A DNA stretch of 64,000 bases from Pseudomonas khorasanensis (GCF_014268505.2 NZ_JABWQP020000001.1:62001-126000), one strand, 5' to 3'. Shown: positions 17,495 to 27,586, counted from the first letter of the stretch. Notes: generated by a model from the sequence alone, not told the origin. Numbers and translations are program-made.

Positions 17495-18373
17495 ATGATT
17501 GCGGGCAGTATGGTGGCACTGGTCACTCCCATGGATGCACAAGGGCGTCTTGACTGGGACAGCCTCAGCAAACTCGTGGACTTCCACCTCAAGAATGGCA
17601 CCCATGCCATCGTCGCCGTTGGCACCACCGGCGAGTCGGCAACCCTTGATGTAGAAGAGCACATCGCCGTCATTAAAGCCGTGGTCAAACAGGTTGCCGG
17701 GCGCATTCCGGTCATCGCCGGCACCGGGGCCAACTCCACCCGCGAAGCCGTCGAGCTGACCCGCAACGCCAAGGCCGCCGGCGCCGATGCCTGCCTGCTG
17801 GTGGTGCCTTATTACAACAAGCCGACCCAGGAGGGTCTGTACCAGCACTTCAAGCACATCGCTGAAGCGGTCGACATTCCCCAGATTCTCTACAACGTTC
17901 CCGGCCGCACTTCCTGCGACATGCAGGCCGAGACCGTGATTCGCCTGTCCACCGTGCCGAACATCATCGGCATCAAGGAAGCCACCGGCGACCTCAAGCG
18001 TGCCAAAGCGATCATCGATGGCGTGAGCAAGGATTTCATCGTGTTGTCCGGCGATGATCCGACCGCGGTCGAGCTGATTCTACTGGGCGGCAAAGGCAAC
18101 ATCTCCGTCACCGCCAACGTCGCGCCGCGTGAAATGGCCGATCTGTGCGAGGCCGCGCTCAAGGGCGACGCCGACACCGCACGGGCGATCAACGAAAAAC
18201 TGATGCCGCTGCACAAAGACCTGTTCATCGAAGCCAACCCGATTCCGGTGAAGTGGGCTCTGGTCGAAATGGGCCTGATGCACGAAGGCATCCGCCTGCC
18301 ACTGACCTGGCTGAGCACACCTTGTCACGAAACGCTTCGCTTGGCCCTGCGCCAGTGCAGCGTCCTGGTTTAA
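17495..18373 (+). CDS. dapA: 4-hydroxy-tetrahydrodipicolinate synthase DapA
   Basis: 292 residues from the ATG at 17495 ([14 protein letters not shown]) with CAGGAG upstream. A TIM-barrel class I aldolase with the Schiff-base K161 ([11 protein letters not shown]), T44-T45 (VGTTGES) and Y133 (ILYNVPGRT). It condenses pyruvate and aspartate semialdehyde in lysine and diaminopimelate synthesis. The length and all active-site residues are normal. It is first of dapA-bamC, followed 17 bases later by bamC. Confidence 0.97.
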   Translation: MIAGSMVALVTPMDAQGRLDWDSLSKLVDFHLKNGTHAIVAVGTTGESATLDVEEHIAVIKAVVKQVAGRIPVIAGTGANSTREAVELTRNAKAAGADACLLVVPYYNKPTQEGLYQHFKHIAEAVDIPQILYNVPGRTSCDMQAETVIRLSTVPNIIGIKEATGDLKRAKAIIDGVSKDFIVLSGDDPTAVELILLGGKGNISVTANVAPREMADLCEAALKGDADTARAINEKLMPLHKDLFIEANPIPVKWALVEMGLMHEGIRLPLTWLSTPCHETLRLALRQCSVLV

Positions 18374-18390
18374 CTGAGGAAATACACCGC

Positions 18391-19506
18391 ATGAAGCGAA
18401 TGGCCGGACTTTCCGCACTTGCCTTGATTATCTCCAGCACCAGTGGCTGCGGATGGGTCTGGGGGCCGGAAGGTTATTTCCGCGACCGTGGAAGCGATTA
18501 CCTGCAGGCGCAACAAACTGCACCGATGCAATTGCCACCGGATGTAAACACCTCCAAGCGTCTCGATCCGCTGTTGCCGATCCCGCGCAACGTGGCTGAT
18601 GACACCGCCTCGGGCGAATACATTGTTCCGCGTCCTCAGCCTTTGTCGGCGGTTGCCGATGCCAGCGATTACTCGCTGCAGAAGAGCGGTGATTCGCGCT
18701 GGGTCGTGGCGCAGCATCCGCCGGCCGAAGTCTGGCCAGTGGCGTTGCAATTCTTCCAGGACAACGGTTTCCGTCTGGATGAGCAGCGTCCACAGACCGG
18801 CGAATTCACCACTACCTGGCAGCACTCCGACGAGCTGTCCGCCTCGATGGCCAAGCGTCTGAGTTCGGCCGGTATCGCCAGCGACAGCGAAACCCGCGTG
18901 CGCGTGCGCATCGAGCCGGGCGTGCAGCGCAACACCAGTGAAATCTACGTAGTCAGCGCCGAACGGCCTGCCGGCAGCACTGCCGACGTGGCCTTCACCA
19001 ACCGTTCGGTCAACACTGGCCTGGACGCTGCGCTGGTCGACGACATGCTCGCGAGCATGAGCCGCACTGCCGAGAAGGGCGGTTCGGTGTCGATGCTGGC
19101 GTCGCGTGATTTCGACGCGCCGAGCCGCGTCAGCCTCAGCGAAGACGGCAGCGGCAACCCGGTGTTGAACGTCGGTACCGATCTGGACCGTGCCTGGTCG
19201 AGCGTCGGCCGTGCGCTGGAACAAGGCGAATGGCGCGTTGAAGACATCAACCGTAGCCTGGGCCTGTACTACATCAACCTGGCTGAAAAAGCCGAGAAGA
19301 AAGACGACAAGCCTGGCTTCTTCAGCAGCCTGTTTGGCAGCGCGCCGAGCAAGGAAGAAGTCGAAGCCCGCGCCGAGCGTTATCAGGTTCGCCTGAGCAA
19401 GGTGGGCGAGAACATCCAGGTCACCGTCGAGAAAAACATCAACACCGTCGCGCCGGCCGATGTCGCGCGTAAAGTGCTGAGCGTGATTCAGGACAACCTG
19501 GGCTGA
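18391..19506 (+). CDS. bamC: Outer membrane assembly lipoprotein BamC
   Basis: 371 residues from the ATG at 18391; upstream frame sequence lies inside dapA and is ignored. A lipoprotein signal (MKRMAGLSALALIISSTSGC) places the lipidated Cys at ~20. An unstructured lead (~21-95) is followed by two helix-grip domains (~95-210 and ~225-370), as in BamC/NlpB of the beta-barrel assembly complex. The dapA-bamC linkage is conserved from E. coli to Pseudomonas. Confidence 0.93.
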   Translation: MKRMAGLSALALIISSTSGCGWVWGPEGYFRDRGSDYLQAQQTAPMQLPPDVNTSKRLDPLLPIPRNVADDTASGEYIVPRPQPLSAVADASDYSLQKSGDSRWVVAQHPPAEVWPVALQFFQDNGFRLDEQRPQTGEFTTTWQHSDELSASMAKRLSSAGIASDSETRVRVRIEPGVQRNTSEIYVVSAERPAGSTADVAFTNRSVNTGLDAALVDDMLASMSRTAEKGGSVSMLASRDFDAPSRVSLSEDGSGNPVLNVGTDLDRAWSSVGRALEQGEWRVEDINRSLGLYYINLAEKAEKKDDKPGFFSSLFGSAPSKEEVEARAERYQVRLSKVGENIQVTVEKNINTVAPADVARKVLSVIQDNLG

Positions 19507-19512
19507 TCCGAT

Positions 19513-20274
19513 ATGCGTTTTGCCGTTCTCGGCAGCGGTAGCCAAGGGAACGGCACGCTGATCGCCAGTGCTGATACGTATGTGCTGGTGGATTGTGGTT
19601 TTTCCCTGCGGGAAACCGAAAAACGCCTGTTGCGCCTCGGGGTTCACCCGGCGCAACTGAGCGCGATACTCGTAACCCACGAACATGCCGACCACGTGCA
19701 TGGCGTGGGTTTACTGTCTCGGCGCTACAATCTGCCGGTCTACCTCAGCCGCGGCACACTGCGCGGGATGCGCAAACCGATTGAACCCGCAGGCTTTCTG
19801 GCCGGTGGCGAGCAACTGCAGATTGGCTCTCTGAGCATCGGGGTCATTGCCGTGTCCCATGATGCGCAGGAACCGACCCAGTACGTATTCAGCGACATCG
19901 AACAGCGGCGCTTCGGCCTGCTGACCGACCTGGGTTCCTACTGCGAGCGGGTGCTGGATGGCTATCGTGACCTCGATGCGTTGATGATCGAGTCTAACCA
20001 TTGCCGCGACATGCTGGCCCGTGGTCACTACCCCTACTTTCTCAAGCAGCGGGTGGGCGGCGAGCTGGGACATTTGAACAACCATCAGGCGGCTTTCCTG
20101 GTGGCCGAGTTGGGCTGGCAGGGTTTGCAACACCTGGTATTGGCCCATCTGAGCAGCAAGAACAACATGCCGCAGCTGGCCCGGCAATGTTTTGTCGACA
20201 CCCTCGGGTGCGACCCGGACTGGCTGCAACTGGCCGATCAAGATTCAGGGCTCGACTGGCGCCACATCGCCTAG
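19513..20274 (+). CDS. MBL-fold metallo-hydrolase
   Basis: 253 residues of the metallo-beta-lactamase superfamily, with the zinc motif THEHADHVHG (~55-64) and further ligands SHDAQ and HCRDML. It resembles the YycJ/WalJ-type group, close to RNase Z/PhnP-like enzymes, whose substrate is not settled. It sits 6 bases after bamC and 28 bases before purC, so it is part of dapA-bamC-mbl-purC. The function is left open. Confidence 0.88.
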   Translation: MRFAVLGSGSQGNGTLIASADTYVLVDCGFSLRETEKRLLRLGVHPAQLSAILVTHEHADHVHGVGLLSRRYNLPVYLSRGTLRGMRKPIEPAGFLAGGEQLQIGSLSIGVIAVSHDAQEPTQYVFSDIEQRRFGLLTDLGSYCERVLDGYRDLDALMIESNHCRDMLARGHYPYFLKQRVGGELGHLNNHQAAFLVAELGWQGLQHLVLAHLSSKNNMPQLARQCFVDTLGCDPDWLQLADQDSGLDWRHIA

Positions 20275-20302
20275 CCCACCTACTTAGCAAGCGGAGCCCA
20301 TC

Positions 20303-21016
20303 ATGGAAAAACGTGAAGAACTCTACCGCGGCAAAGCCAAATCGGTTTACAAGACCGACGACGCTGACCGCTTGATCCTGCTGTTTCGCAACGACACCTC
20401 GGCGTTCGACGGCAAGCGCATCGAACAGCTCGACCGCAAGGGCATGGTGAACAACAAGTTCAACGCCTTCATCATGCAGAAACTCGAAGCGGCCGGCATC
20501 CCGACCCAATTCGACAAACTGCTGGGCGACAACGAGTGCCTGGTGAAGAAGCTCGACATGATCCCGGTCGAATGCGTCGTGCGTAACTACGCGGCCGGCA
20601 GCCTGGTCAAGCGCCTGGGCGTCGAGGAGGGCATGAAGCTCAACCCGTACACCTTCGAGCTGTTCCTGAAGGACGACGCCAAGGGCGACCCGTTCATCAA
20701 CGAATCCCACGTCGTGGCATTTGGCTGGGGCACTGCCGAGCAACTGGTTCGCATGAAAGAACTGTCGCTCAAGGTCAACGAAGTCCTGAGCAAACTGTTC
20801 GACGACGCCGGCCTGCTGCTGGTCGATTTCAAACTTGAATTCGGCGTGTTCAGCGACGGCTCCATCGTCCTCGGCGACGAGTTCAGCCCGGACGGCTGCC
20901 GTCTGTGGGACAAGGACACCATGAAGAAGATGGACAAGGATCGCTTCCGCCAGGGCCTCGGTGACGTCATCGAAGCCTACGAAGAAGTCGCCAAGCGTCT
21001 GGGCGTACCGCTTTAA
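20303..21016 (+). CDS. purC: Phosphoribosylaminoimidazole-succinocarboxamide synthase PurC
   Basis: 237 residues with the SAICAR synthetase pattern: [16 protein letters not shown] at the N-terminus, [13 protein letters not shown], and LVDFKLEFG with [11 protein letters not shown] near the C-terminus. It joins aspartate to CAIR with ATP, step 8 of purine synthesis. The length is normal. A GCGGAG-type site precedes the ATG. Confidence 0.97.
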   Translation: MEKREELYRGKAKSVYKTDDADRLILLFRNDTSAFDGKRIEQLDRKGMVNNKFNAFIMQKLEAAGIPTQFDKLLGDNECLVKKLDMIPVECVVRNYAAGSLVKRLGVEEGMKLNPYTFELFLKDDAKGDPFINESHVVAFGWGTAEQLVRMKELSLKVNEVLSKLFDDAGLLLVDFKLEFGVFSDGSIVLGDEFSPDGCRLWDKDTMKKMDKDRFRQGLGDVIEAYEEVAKRLGVPL

Positions 21017-21061
21017 TCGACGCAAGCATCTGATAGCACGGAAAAAATTTCGCTTGGGGGG

Positions 21062-21090
21062 TTCGCAACCCGCGAAAGTGTTGTTATGAT
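21062..21090 (+). promoter_or_regulatory. Probable promoter of tRNA-Ser(CGA)
   Basis: TTCGCA (21062-21067), a 17-base spacer and TATGAT (21085-21090), then a GC-only stretch (GCGCGCCG) up to the tRNA 5' end. A GC-rich discriminator is typical of stringently controlled stable-RNA promoters. Confidence 0.6.
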
Positions 21091-21100
21091 GCGCGCCGTT

Positions 21101-21190
21101 GGAGAGATGCCAGAGTGGCCGAATGGGACGGATTCGAAATCCGTTGTACCTTCACCGGTACCTAGGGTTCGAATCCCTATCTCTCCGCCA
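21101..21190 (+). tRNA. tRNA-Ser (anticodon CGA)
   Basis: 90 bases ending in an encoded CCA. The acceptor stem GGAGAGA pairs with TCTCTCC. The anticodon arm ACGGA-TTCGAAA-TCCGT gives anticodon CGA, which reads UCG. There is a long variable arm (TACCTTCACCGGTA) as required for class II tRNA-Ser, and a T-arm with GGTTCGAATCC. It is transcribed alone, with its own promoter and terminator. Confidence 0.96.
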
Positions 21191-21204
21191 TTATTGAACA
21201 AGAC

Positions 21205-21242
21205 AAAGCCCCCGTAATCGTTACTGATTACGGGGGCTTTTT
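21205..21242 (+). terminator. Rho-independent terminator after tRNA-Ser
   Basis: A perfect 15-base stem (21205-21219 with 21226-21240) and a 6-base loop, ending in a T-run. It lies 14 bases after the tRNA 3' end. Confidence 0.92.
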
Positions 21243-21311
21243 CGTTTCTGGCGTTTTGTTCGTCGTGCTTTTCGGGTACAACCTGCCGACTGCACATAAA
21301 GGAACAGCGTG

Positions 21312-22667
21312 ATGGGTGACGTTCAGCCGTTGGAATCAGATGAGGGGCTGAGGCCGCAAGCGGTCAGTCTGCGCGAGGCGTTCTGGTTTTGGCTCAAGCT
21401 GGGCTTTATCAGTTTCGGGGGGCCGGCCGGGCAGATTTCGATCATGCACCAAGAGCTGGTCGAGCGGCGGCGCTGGATTTCCGAGCGACGGTTTCTGCAT
21501 GCGCTGAACTACTGCATGTTGCTGCCGGGCCCTGAGGCCCAGCAGTTGGCGACCTATATTGGCTGGCTCATGCATCGAAGCTGGGGCGGGGTGATTGCCG
21601 GGGCGCTGTTTGTACTGCCTTCGTTATTCATCCTGATTTTCCTTTCGTGGCTGTACATCGCTTTCGGTGAAGTGCCTGTGGTGGCGGGTCTGTTTTACGG
21701 GATCAAGCCGGCGGTGACGGCCATCGTTGTGCAGGCGGCCCATCGCATCGGCTCGCGAGCACTGAAGAACAATTGGCTGTGGGTGATCGCGGCGGCGTCA
21801 TTTACGGCGATCTTTGCATTCAACGTGCCGTTCCCGTTGATCGTGTTGGGTGCGGCAGTGATTGGCTATTTCGGCGGTCGTCTGGCGCCCGAGAAATTCA
21901 GGGCTGGCGGCCACAGCGCGGCAAAGAAGTCTTTCGGCCCGGCGTTGATCGATGACGATACGCCGTCTCCGCCGCATGCCCGCTTCAGTTGGATGAAACT
22001 GGCGTTGCTCGCCCTGATCGGTGCCGCGCTCTGGGCGCTTCCCATGGCGGCGTTGACCGCTCTGTTTGGGTGGCAGGGCACGCTGACGCAGATGGGCTGG
22101 TTCTTCACCAAGGCCGCTTTGCTGACCTTTGGCGGAGCGTACGCTGTGCTTCCTTATGTCTACCAGGGCGCGGTCGGCCACTACGGCTGGCTGACACCGA
22201 CGCAGATGATCGACGGGCTGGCGCTCGGCGAAACCACGCCCGGGCCGCTGATCATGGTGGTGGCGTTTGTCGGTTTTGTCGGGGCTTACGTCTCGCAGGT
22301 GTTCGGTGCGGATCAGGTGTTTCTCGCCGGGGCGGTCGCCGCTGCGCTTGTAACGTGGTTTACCTTTTTGCCGTCATTCCTGTTCATCCTTGCGGGCGGT
22401 CCGCTGGTGGAATCGACCCACGATGAAATCAAATTCACCGCACCGCTGACCGCCATCACCGCCGCCGTGGTTGGCGTGATCCTTAATCTGGCGTGTTTCT
22501 TTGGTTATCACGTGCTCTGGCCGCAGGGCTTCAGCGCCAGCCTGGATTGGCCTTCGGCCCTGATCGCCATTACAGCGGCGATTGCACTGTTTCGCTTCAA
22601 GCGCGGGGTTATTCAGGTGTTGCTGGGCTGCGCACTGGTCGGATTGGTGGTGCATCTGCTGCGTTAG
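21312..22667 (+). CDS. chrA: Chromate transporter ChrA (long, two-domain form)
   Basis: 451 residues from the ATG at 21312 (an in-frame GTG at 21309 is too close to AAAGGA). Two CHR halves: the first has LKLGFISFGGPAGQI and LLPGPEAQQLATYIG (~25-190), the second FTKAALLTFGGAYAVLPY and LGETTPGPLIMV (~225-440). Long ChrA proteins export chromate driven by the membrane potential. There is no chrB or chrR nearby, and many chromosomal copies have no proven role in resistance. Confidence 0.93.
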   Translation: MGDVQPLESDEGLRPQAVSLREAFWFWLKLGFISFGGPAGQISIMHQELVERRRWISERRFLHALNYCMLLPGPEAQQLATYIGWLMHRSWGGVIAGALFVLPSLFILIFLSWLYIAFGEVPVVAGLFYGIKPAVTAIVVQAAHRIGSRALKNNWLWVIAAASFTAIFAFNVPFPLIVLGAAVIGYFGGRLAPEKFRAGGHSAAKKSFGPALIDDDTPSPPHARFSWMKLALLALIGAALWALPMAALTALFGWQGTLTQMGWFFTKAALLTFGGAYAVLPYVYQGAVGHYGWLTPTQMIDGLALGETTPGPLIMVVAFVGFVGAYVSQVFGADQVFLAGAVAAALVTWFTFLPSFLFILAGGPLVESTHDEIKFTAPLTAITAAVVGVILNLACFFGYHVLWPQGFSASLDWPSALIAITAAIALFRFKRGVIQVLLGCALVGLVVHLLR

Positions 22668-22700
22668 AAACCACACCGTCCAAGGCAACCCAATCTGGGG

Positions 22701-22725
22701 AAATGGCCGTACAAAGCGGCCGTTT
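22701..22725 (+). terminator. Possible terminator hairpin after chrA
   Basis: AAATGGCCG and CGGCCGTTT form a 9-base stem (one G-T pair) around a 7-base loop, 33 bases after the chrA stop. No long T-run follows, so this is tentative. Confidence 0.4.
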
Positions 22726-22863
22726 CGCTTGTTGGCCCGGTTCAAACCATTTGTCCTGTTCCTTAAAACTTTTTGAAATTTCTCCAAAGACAACGCTTCA
22801 CAAAAGGGTAGGCAGGCTGTTAACCCACAACTTGCCACGTCTATCCGCCTGAGGAGATTTGTC

Positions 22864-23748
22864 ATGTTTTTACATAACAAGCGACTTCAATACACCGTTC
22901 GTGTGGCTGAGCCCAATCCTGGTCTGGCCAATCTGTTGCTGGAGCAATTCGGCGGCGCGCACGGTGAACTGGCTGCTGCCCAGCGCTATTTCACCCAAGC
23001 TCTGTCCGAGGATGATCCAGGACGCAAAGATCTGCTGATGGACATTGCCACCGAAGAGCTCAGTCACCTTGAGGTCATTGGCTCAATCATCGTCATGCTC
23101 AACAAGGGCGCCAAGGGGCGGATGGCGGAAGGCGTCGAGCAGGAAGGCGAGTTGTATCGCTCACTCAATGGCGCCGGCAATGATTCGCACATCACCAGCC
23201 TGCTGTACGGTGCCGGTTCGCCGCTGACCAATTCGGCTGGCGTGCCATGGACCGCGGCTTACATCGATACCATTGGCGAACCCACCGCCGACATGCGTTC
23301 CAACATCGCTGCCGAAGCACGCGCCAAGATCGTGTACGAACGCTTGATGAACGTGACTGATGATCCGGGCGTGAAAGAAGCGCTGGGGTTTCTAATGACC
23401 CGCGAGATCGCTCACCAGTTGTCTTTCGAAAAAGCCCTGCACTCGATTCAACCAAACTTCCCACAAGGCAAGCTGCCAGGCATGCCTGAGTTCACCAACG
23501 TCTACTTCAACATGTCGCAAGGCACCGAAAGCATGCGCGGCCCGTGGAATCAGGGTGATGAATGGGAGTTTGTCGAAAACCCCGGCCCAGCGGTCGACGG
23601 CGGCGACGGTCTGGCCACCGTGCAATTGGACAGCGCCGACGAAGCGCTGCTGGAAAACATGAAAATGCGCACGATGTCCGACCCAAACAGCGATCCGGTC
23701 ACCGGTGCGGATCTGGGCTCCGGCGCTCAGCTCAAACCAGAGCTGTAA
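22864..23748 (+). CDS. katN: Manganese catalase family protein
   Basis: 294 residues with a four-helix ferritin-like bundle. All five dimanganese ligands can be placed at family spacing: E35 (HGELAAAQ), E65 and H68 (EELSHLE), E151 (AEARAKI) and H184 (REIAHQLSFEKAL). It splits hydrogen peroxide without heme. A GAGGAG Shine-Dalgarno precedes the ATG. It is followed by a YciE-like ferritin-type gene, a pairing seen in stationary-phase stress loci of enterobacteria and pseudomonads. Confidence 0.93.
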   Translation: MFLHNKRLQYTVRVAEPNPGLANLLLEQFGGAHGELAAAQRYFTQALSEDDPGRKDLLMDIATEELSHLEVIGSIIVMLNKGAKGRMAEGVEQEGELYRSLNGAGNDSHITSLLYGAGSPLTNSAGVPWTAAYIDTIGEPTADMRSNIAAEARAKIVYERLMNVTDDPGVKEALGFLMTREIAHQLSFEKALHSIQPNFPQGKLPGMPEFTNVYFNMSQGTESMRGPWNQGDEWEFVENPGPAVDGGDGLATVQLDSADEALLENMKMRTMSDPNSDPVTGADLGSGAQLKPEL

Positions 23749-23834
23749 CACGCAAGCCCCGATGCCGGGCGCGCCCAACACCAGCGGCGCGTCGCGGCTG
23801 ATTACTGTGAACTCATCAAGAAGAGGATTCGACA

Positions 23835-24344
23835 ATGGCTACTCCACAGGAAAACCTGCTCGACTGGTTGCGTGACGCCCACGCCATGGAGCAACAGGCC
23901 GAGCAGATGCTCAAGGCGCAATCCAAGCGTCTGGAGCACTATCCACAGCTCAAGGCGCGGATTGACCAGCACATCGAAGAAACCCTCGGCCAGCAGAAAC
24001 TGATCGATGAATGCCTGCAACGCCTGGGGGGCGATTCATCGACGATGAAGGACCTGGGCGGCAAGTTGATGGCGTTCGGTCAGGCCGTTGGCGGGTCCTT
24101 GATGAGCGACGAGGTGATCAAGGGCGCCATGTCCGGTTACGTCTTCGAAAACATGGAAATCGCCAGCTACACCGTGCTGATCGCAGCAGCCAAGGCGGCG
24201 GGGGATACCCAGACGCAAAAAGCCTGCGAGTCGATTTTGCCGCAGGAAGTGGCCATGGCTGAATGGCTGCTTCAGCATCTGCCGCAACTGACCGAGGCGT
24301 TCCTGGTACGCTCGGCGGATCCGGATAAAGAAGCCAAGAAATAA
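23835..24344 (+). CDS. YciE/YciF-type ferritin-like protein (DUF892)
   Basis: 169 residues, all-helical, with the DUF892 pattern: LLDWLRDAHAMEQQAEQML at the N-terminus, a central GG-rich loop (LGGKLMAFGQAVGGSLM) and FENMEIASYTVLIAAAKAAG. Members form dimeric ferritin-like bundles induced under stress, and metal binding has been proposed. It lies 86 bases after the Mn-catalase gene, same strand, probably one stress-regulated unit. Confidence 0.88.
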   Translation: MATPQENLLDWLRDAHAMEQQAEQMLKAQSKRLEHYPQLKARIDQHIEETLGQQKLIDECLQRLGGDSSTMKDLGGKLMAFGQAVGGSLMSDEVIKGAMSGYVFENMEIASYTVLIAAAKAAGDTQTQKACESILPQEVAMAEWLLQHLPQLTEAFLVRSADPDKEAKK

Positions 24345-24361
24345 CACGGCCCACCAGCGTC

Positions 24362-24382
24362 CGTCCGCCAGCCGGGCGGACG
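24362..24382. terminator. Possible bidirectional hairpin between yciE-like gene and rnz
   Basis: A perfect 8-base GC-rich stem (24362-24369 with 24375-24382) and a 5-base loop, midway between two convergent genes. No T-run, so it is weak as an intrinsic terminator. Confidence 0.4.
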
Positions 24383-24392
24383 CGGTATCGCT

Positions 24393-25382
24393 CTACGGGA
24401 CGGCAGTCAGTGTTTTTCGCTCGATCGCCACGGGTTGCAAATGACCTGAGCGATCGAAGTGATAGCGCTGCAGATCCCGCGCAAGAATCAACTGGCCGTG
24501 ATAAAGCGCAGCCGCCTCGCTGCGGACATCTTCTATCGACGGGCTCAGCGCCGGGTTGGCCTGATAGCGCGCGCTGAAATGCGTCAGCACCAGGTTACGA
24601 ACACCGACGGCTTCGGCGAAACCGGCGACGGCGGCGGCGCTACTGTGGCCGTAATTGGCCCGGATGTGATCGATAGCCGCTTGCACAAATGTCGCTTCGT
24701 GCACGAGCACATCGGCCCCTTGTGCCACGTCCGCCAGCAGTGCCGGGTGATCGTTATCGCCACAGACAATAATGCGTCGATCCGGACGCGCCTTGAGCAG
24801 GTAATCCCGCGCACGCAGCCAGCGGCCGGCATAGTGCACATCCTGTCCATGGGCCAGTTGGCCCCACAGCGGCCCGCGCTCAATGCCTTCGGCGTCCAGT
24901 CGCTGCACGTCCAGACGTGGTTCAGGGTCGGACTCGGTGAACACATAACCATGACACGGCACACGGTGCGACAGCTCGACGGTTTGCACCTGAACGTTGA
25001 CGTTGCCCCATCCAGTGAATGTTTCCACGGCATGCAGATTGATCTCGAACGGCAGATGCGAGTGCGTCACCGCCAGGCTCAGCGTCAGCCAGGGATGCAA
25101 GGCTGTCGGCAGGATGATGTCCAGCGGCCGCGTGCGCCCGGACATACCTGTACTCGCCAGCAAGCCCGGCAGGCCCAGGCAGTGGTCGGCGTGTACATGG
25201 GTGATGAATATCGCCCGCAGCTCGCTCAGCGACAGAGGTGTGCGCAGCACCTGATGTTGCGTGCCTTCACCGCAATCAATCAAATACCAGCCTTTGCCGC
25301 ACGCCTCGATCAAGGCAGTCGCGCTGACATTGCGCTGGCGGGTCGGCACGCCTGCAGAGGTGCCAAGAAACAACAGGTCCAC
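24393..25382 (-). CDS. rnz: Ribonuclease Z / tRNase Z family protein
   Basis: 329 residues, metallo-beta-lactamase fold. The zinc motif [10 protein letters not shown] gives H62, H64, D66 and H67. Further ligands are in the regions [23 protein letters not shown] and [10 protein letters not shown]. The N-terminus [18 protein letters not shown] is typical of short RNase Z/ElaC, which trims tRNA 3' ends. In bacteria whose tRNA genes encode CCA (as here) the enzyme is not essential and may act on other RNAs. Confidence 0.94.
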   Translation of the reverse strand: MDLLFLGTSAGVPTRQRNVSATALIEACGKGWYLIDCGEGTQHQVLRTPLSLSELRAIFITHVHADHCLGLPGLLASTGMSGRTRPLDIILPTALHPWLTLSLAVTHSHLPFEINLHAVETFTGWGNVNVQVQTVELSHRVPCHGYVFTESDPEPRLDVQRLDAEGIERGPLWGQLAHGQDVHYAGRWLRARDYLLKARPDRRIIVCGDNDHPALLADVAQGADVLVHEATFVQAAIDHIRANYGHSSAAAVAGFAEAVGVRNLVLTHFSARYQANPALSPSIEDVRSEAAALYHGQLILARDLQRYHFDRSGHLQPVAIERKTLTAVP

Positions 25383-25603
25383 GGTGATTCCCCCTTACGG
25401 TCCGGATTTGTAAGCGCAGGCTGACGAACGGTGACAGCCGTGTGCAGCGGATCTCTGTGTGCTTTCGACAGTCAAGGTCGCGGTTCGGATCAATGAATGT
25501 TTTACGGCATTGGTCACAGATCTGCCCTCTGCGCGTGCGGCCTTGGCACTCCGGGCGATGAAGACGGTCTCAGCGAAACGGGATGTCCTTAACGGAGGTT
25601 CAC

Positions 25604-27184
25604 TTGCCAAGAAAATCGAAGCCGATCGTCGACAGCGCCGATGTGGCCGTCATTTCACAGAACCGCAAAGATCTGTTCTTCGCGGCGGTGCAGGTCAGCC
25701 GTATGGCCATGATCGTGACTGACCCTGCGCAGGCCGATAACCCTATCGTGTTTGCCAACAATGCGTTTCTTGAACTCACTGGCTATGAGCTGGAAGAAGT
25801 CATCGGGCGCAACTGCAGGCTCCTGCAGGGTGAGCAAACCGACCCCGACGCATTGCAGCAGATCAAGCAAGCGCTGACAAACCAGCACGAAACCTGCGTG
25901 GAAGTGATCAACTATCGCAAGGACGGCTCATCGTTCTGGAACGAAGTGTTTATCGCGCCGTTATTCAATGAACGCGGGCAACTTGTCTATTTCTTTGCCT
26001 CGCAAATGGACGTCAGCCGCCGTCGCGATGCCGAGGACGGCTTGCGCTACACCGAAAACATGGAAGCGCTGGGTCAGTTGACCGGCGGCATTGCGCATGA
26101 TTTCAACAATCTGCTGCAGGTGATGATCGGCTACATCGAGCTGATCCAGCACACCGCCAAGCGGCCGAACGCCGATCCGCAACGCATCGTGGTCGGCGCC
26201 GGGCACGCTCGGGCGGCGGCGGAAAAAGCGCGCCTGCTGACACAGCACTTGCTCGCTTTTTCGCGACGGCAGCGGCTGGAAGGGCGGGTCATCAATCTCA
26301 ATGCACTGCTGGAGCGATCGACGCTGCCTTCGCAGGAGTCCCCTGATCTGGAGCCGCGATTCGAACTGGCCGACGATCTGTGGAATTGCCGCCTCGACCC
26401 GGTACACGCCGAAATGGCGCTGAATCATTTGCTGTCAAACGCCCGGGACGCGCTGGCGCATCACCCGCAGCCAGCGATTATCGTGCAGACCCGCAACGTC
26501 GAAGTCCCGAGCGCGACGGATTCGCACCAGGCCGGGCTGGCTGCGGGGCGCTACGTGTGTATCGCCATCGCCGACAATGGCGCGGGCATTGCCGCCCAAC
26601 ATCTTGAAAAAGTGATGGAGCCGTTCTTCACGACCAAAGAGGAGGGTAACGGCGCCGGCCTCGGGCTCTCGATGGTTTACGGGTTCGTCAAACAATCCGG
26701 GGGCACCGTCCGAATCGAATCCACACCGGGGCTCGGCACCACCGTGCGCTTGTTCTTTCCTGCCGACGACAATCAATTATGGGAATCAGGGGCGCCGTCA
26801 GGCTCGGAAAAGCTCAGGGGCACGGAACGTATTCTGATCGTTGAGGATCGTGCCGAAGTCGCTGAGCTGGCCCGGTTGGTGTTGTCCGATCATGGCTACC
26901 GAACGGAAACGGCCGCGGACGCGGCCCAGGCGCTGGCAATGCTGGACAGCGGCGACTACGAGTTGGTGTTCACCGATCTGGTCATGCCGGGCGAGATGGA
27001 TGGACTGGCGCTGGCGCGGGAAATCAGCAAGCGCTACCCGTCCATGCAGATATTGCTGACAACAGGGTATTGCGAGGATAAATCGCAGCGCAATGAACTG
27101 GCTGATAACGAGTTCGAATTGATCGCCAAGCCCTACGCGCCGATTGATCTGCTGCGCAAACTGCGCTCGCTGCTCGATCGTTGA
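25604..27184 (+). CDS. LOV-domain blue-light sensor histidine kinase with C-terminal receiver (hybrid)
   Basis: 526 residues from a TTG at 25604, chosen because GGAGG lies 5 bases before it; an ATG at 25583 (533 residues) lacks a good site but is possible. The LOV/PAS domain (~20-135) has the flavin-cysteine motif GRNCRLLQG with C71 (canonical motif GRNCRFLQG), plus [11 protein letters not shown]. HisKA follows with H165 ([11 protein letters not shown]), then HATPase ([17 protein letters not shown]) and a receiver (~415-526; [12 protein letters not shown]). This is the LOV-HK-REC layout known from P. syringae. Light activation is inferred. Confidence 0.92.
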   Translation: MPRKSKPIVDSADVAVISQNRKDLFFAAVQVSRMAMIVTDPAQADNPIVFANNAFLELTGYELEEVIGRNCRLLQGEQTDPDALQQIKQALTNQHETCVEVINYRKDGSSFWNEVFIAPLFNERGQLVYFFASQMDVSRRRDAEDGLRYTENMEALGQLTGGIAHDFNNLLQVMIGYIELIQHTAKRPNADPQRIVVGAGHARAAAEKARLLTQHLLAFSRRQRLEGRVINLNALLERSTLPSQESPDLEPRFELADDLWNCRLDPVHAEMALNHLLSNARDALAHHPQPAIIVQTRNVEVPSATDSHQAGLAAGRYVCIAIADNGAGIAAQHLEKVMEPFFTTKEEGNGAGLGLSMVYGFVKQSGGTVRIESTPGLGTTVRLFFPADDNQLWESGAPSGSEKLRGTERILIVEDRAEVAELARLVLSDHGYRTETAADAAQALAMLDSGDYELVFTDLVMPGEMDGLALAREISKRYPSMQILLTTGYCEDKSQRNELADNEFELIAKPYAPIDLLRKLRSLLDR

Positions 27185-27336
27185 AACACCGCCAATGGCC
27201 TGACGGTGCCATCGATGGCGCAACGGTCAATGGGGAACGGTCGGGGTTAAAAAAACGAACTGTTGCCGCGCCGTGGACGTCCATCCTTAAGACGGCTTGA
27301 CCAATGGCAAGCGCAGATCCCCAGGAGGCGTGTGCA

Positions 27337-27567
27337 ATGAGCGATTATCCAATGGATGAAACCGATACCGATCACCGCAACCGGCAGTTCGCCCAGGCTC
27401 TGGGGCTGGACGCCTATGAGGTCGAGCTGTGGGTCAGCGCGATTGAAGAAGATGGCAGCGGCATGGGCTATGTCGTGCATTTCTCCAGCGAGACGCCGGT
27501 TGATGTGCTGGCCAAGGTGCAAGGCCTGGGCGAGGACCTGATGATCAATATTGGGCCAATCGACTGA
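27337..27567 (+). CDS. Small acidic protein of unknown function
   Basis: 76 residues from the ATG at 27337, with AGGAGG upstream deciding the start. Acidic N-terminus (MSDYPMDETDTDHRN), then QALGLDAYEVELWVSAIEEDGSGMGYVVHFS and a C-terminus ending LMINIGPID. It looks like a folded alpha/beta domain with no signal peptide or membrane segment. The family was not recognised. It lies between the LOV kinase (152 bases upstream) and the SDR (20 bases downstream), so it is likely co-transcribed with the SDR. Confidence 0.78.
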   Translation: MSDYPMDETDTDHRNRQFAQALGLDAYEVELWVSAIEEDGSGMGYVVHFSSETPVDVLAKVQGLGEDLMINIGPID

Positions 27568-27586
27568 CCGTCAGGGAGGACGCGCC

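Noticed and set aside
18370..19701. 443-codon minus-strand frame across bamC
   Set aside because: Shadow of bamC; His/Gln/Ala-rich low-information protein with no family and no ribosome site.
21013..21297. 94-codon minus-strand frame across tRNA-Ser (contains GEIGIRTLGTGEGTTDFES)
   Set aside because: This is the well-known false protein made by translating the antisense of tRNA-Ser.
22766..22787. AAACTT followed by TCCAA before the Mn catalase gene, as an AlgU-type promoter
   Set aside because: First base differs and the spacer is 11 bases instead of 16-17.
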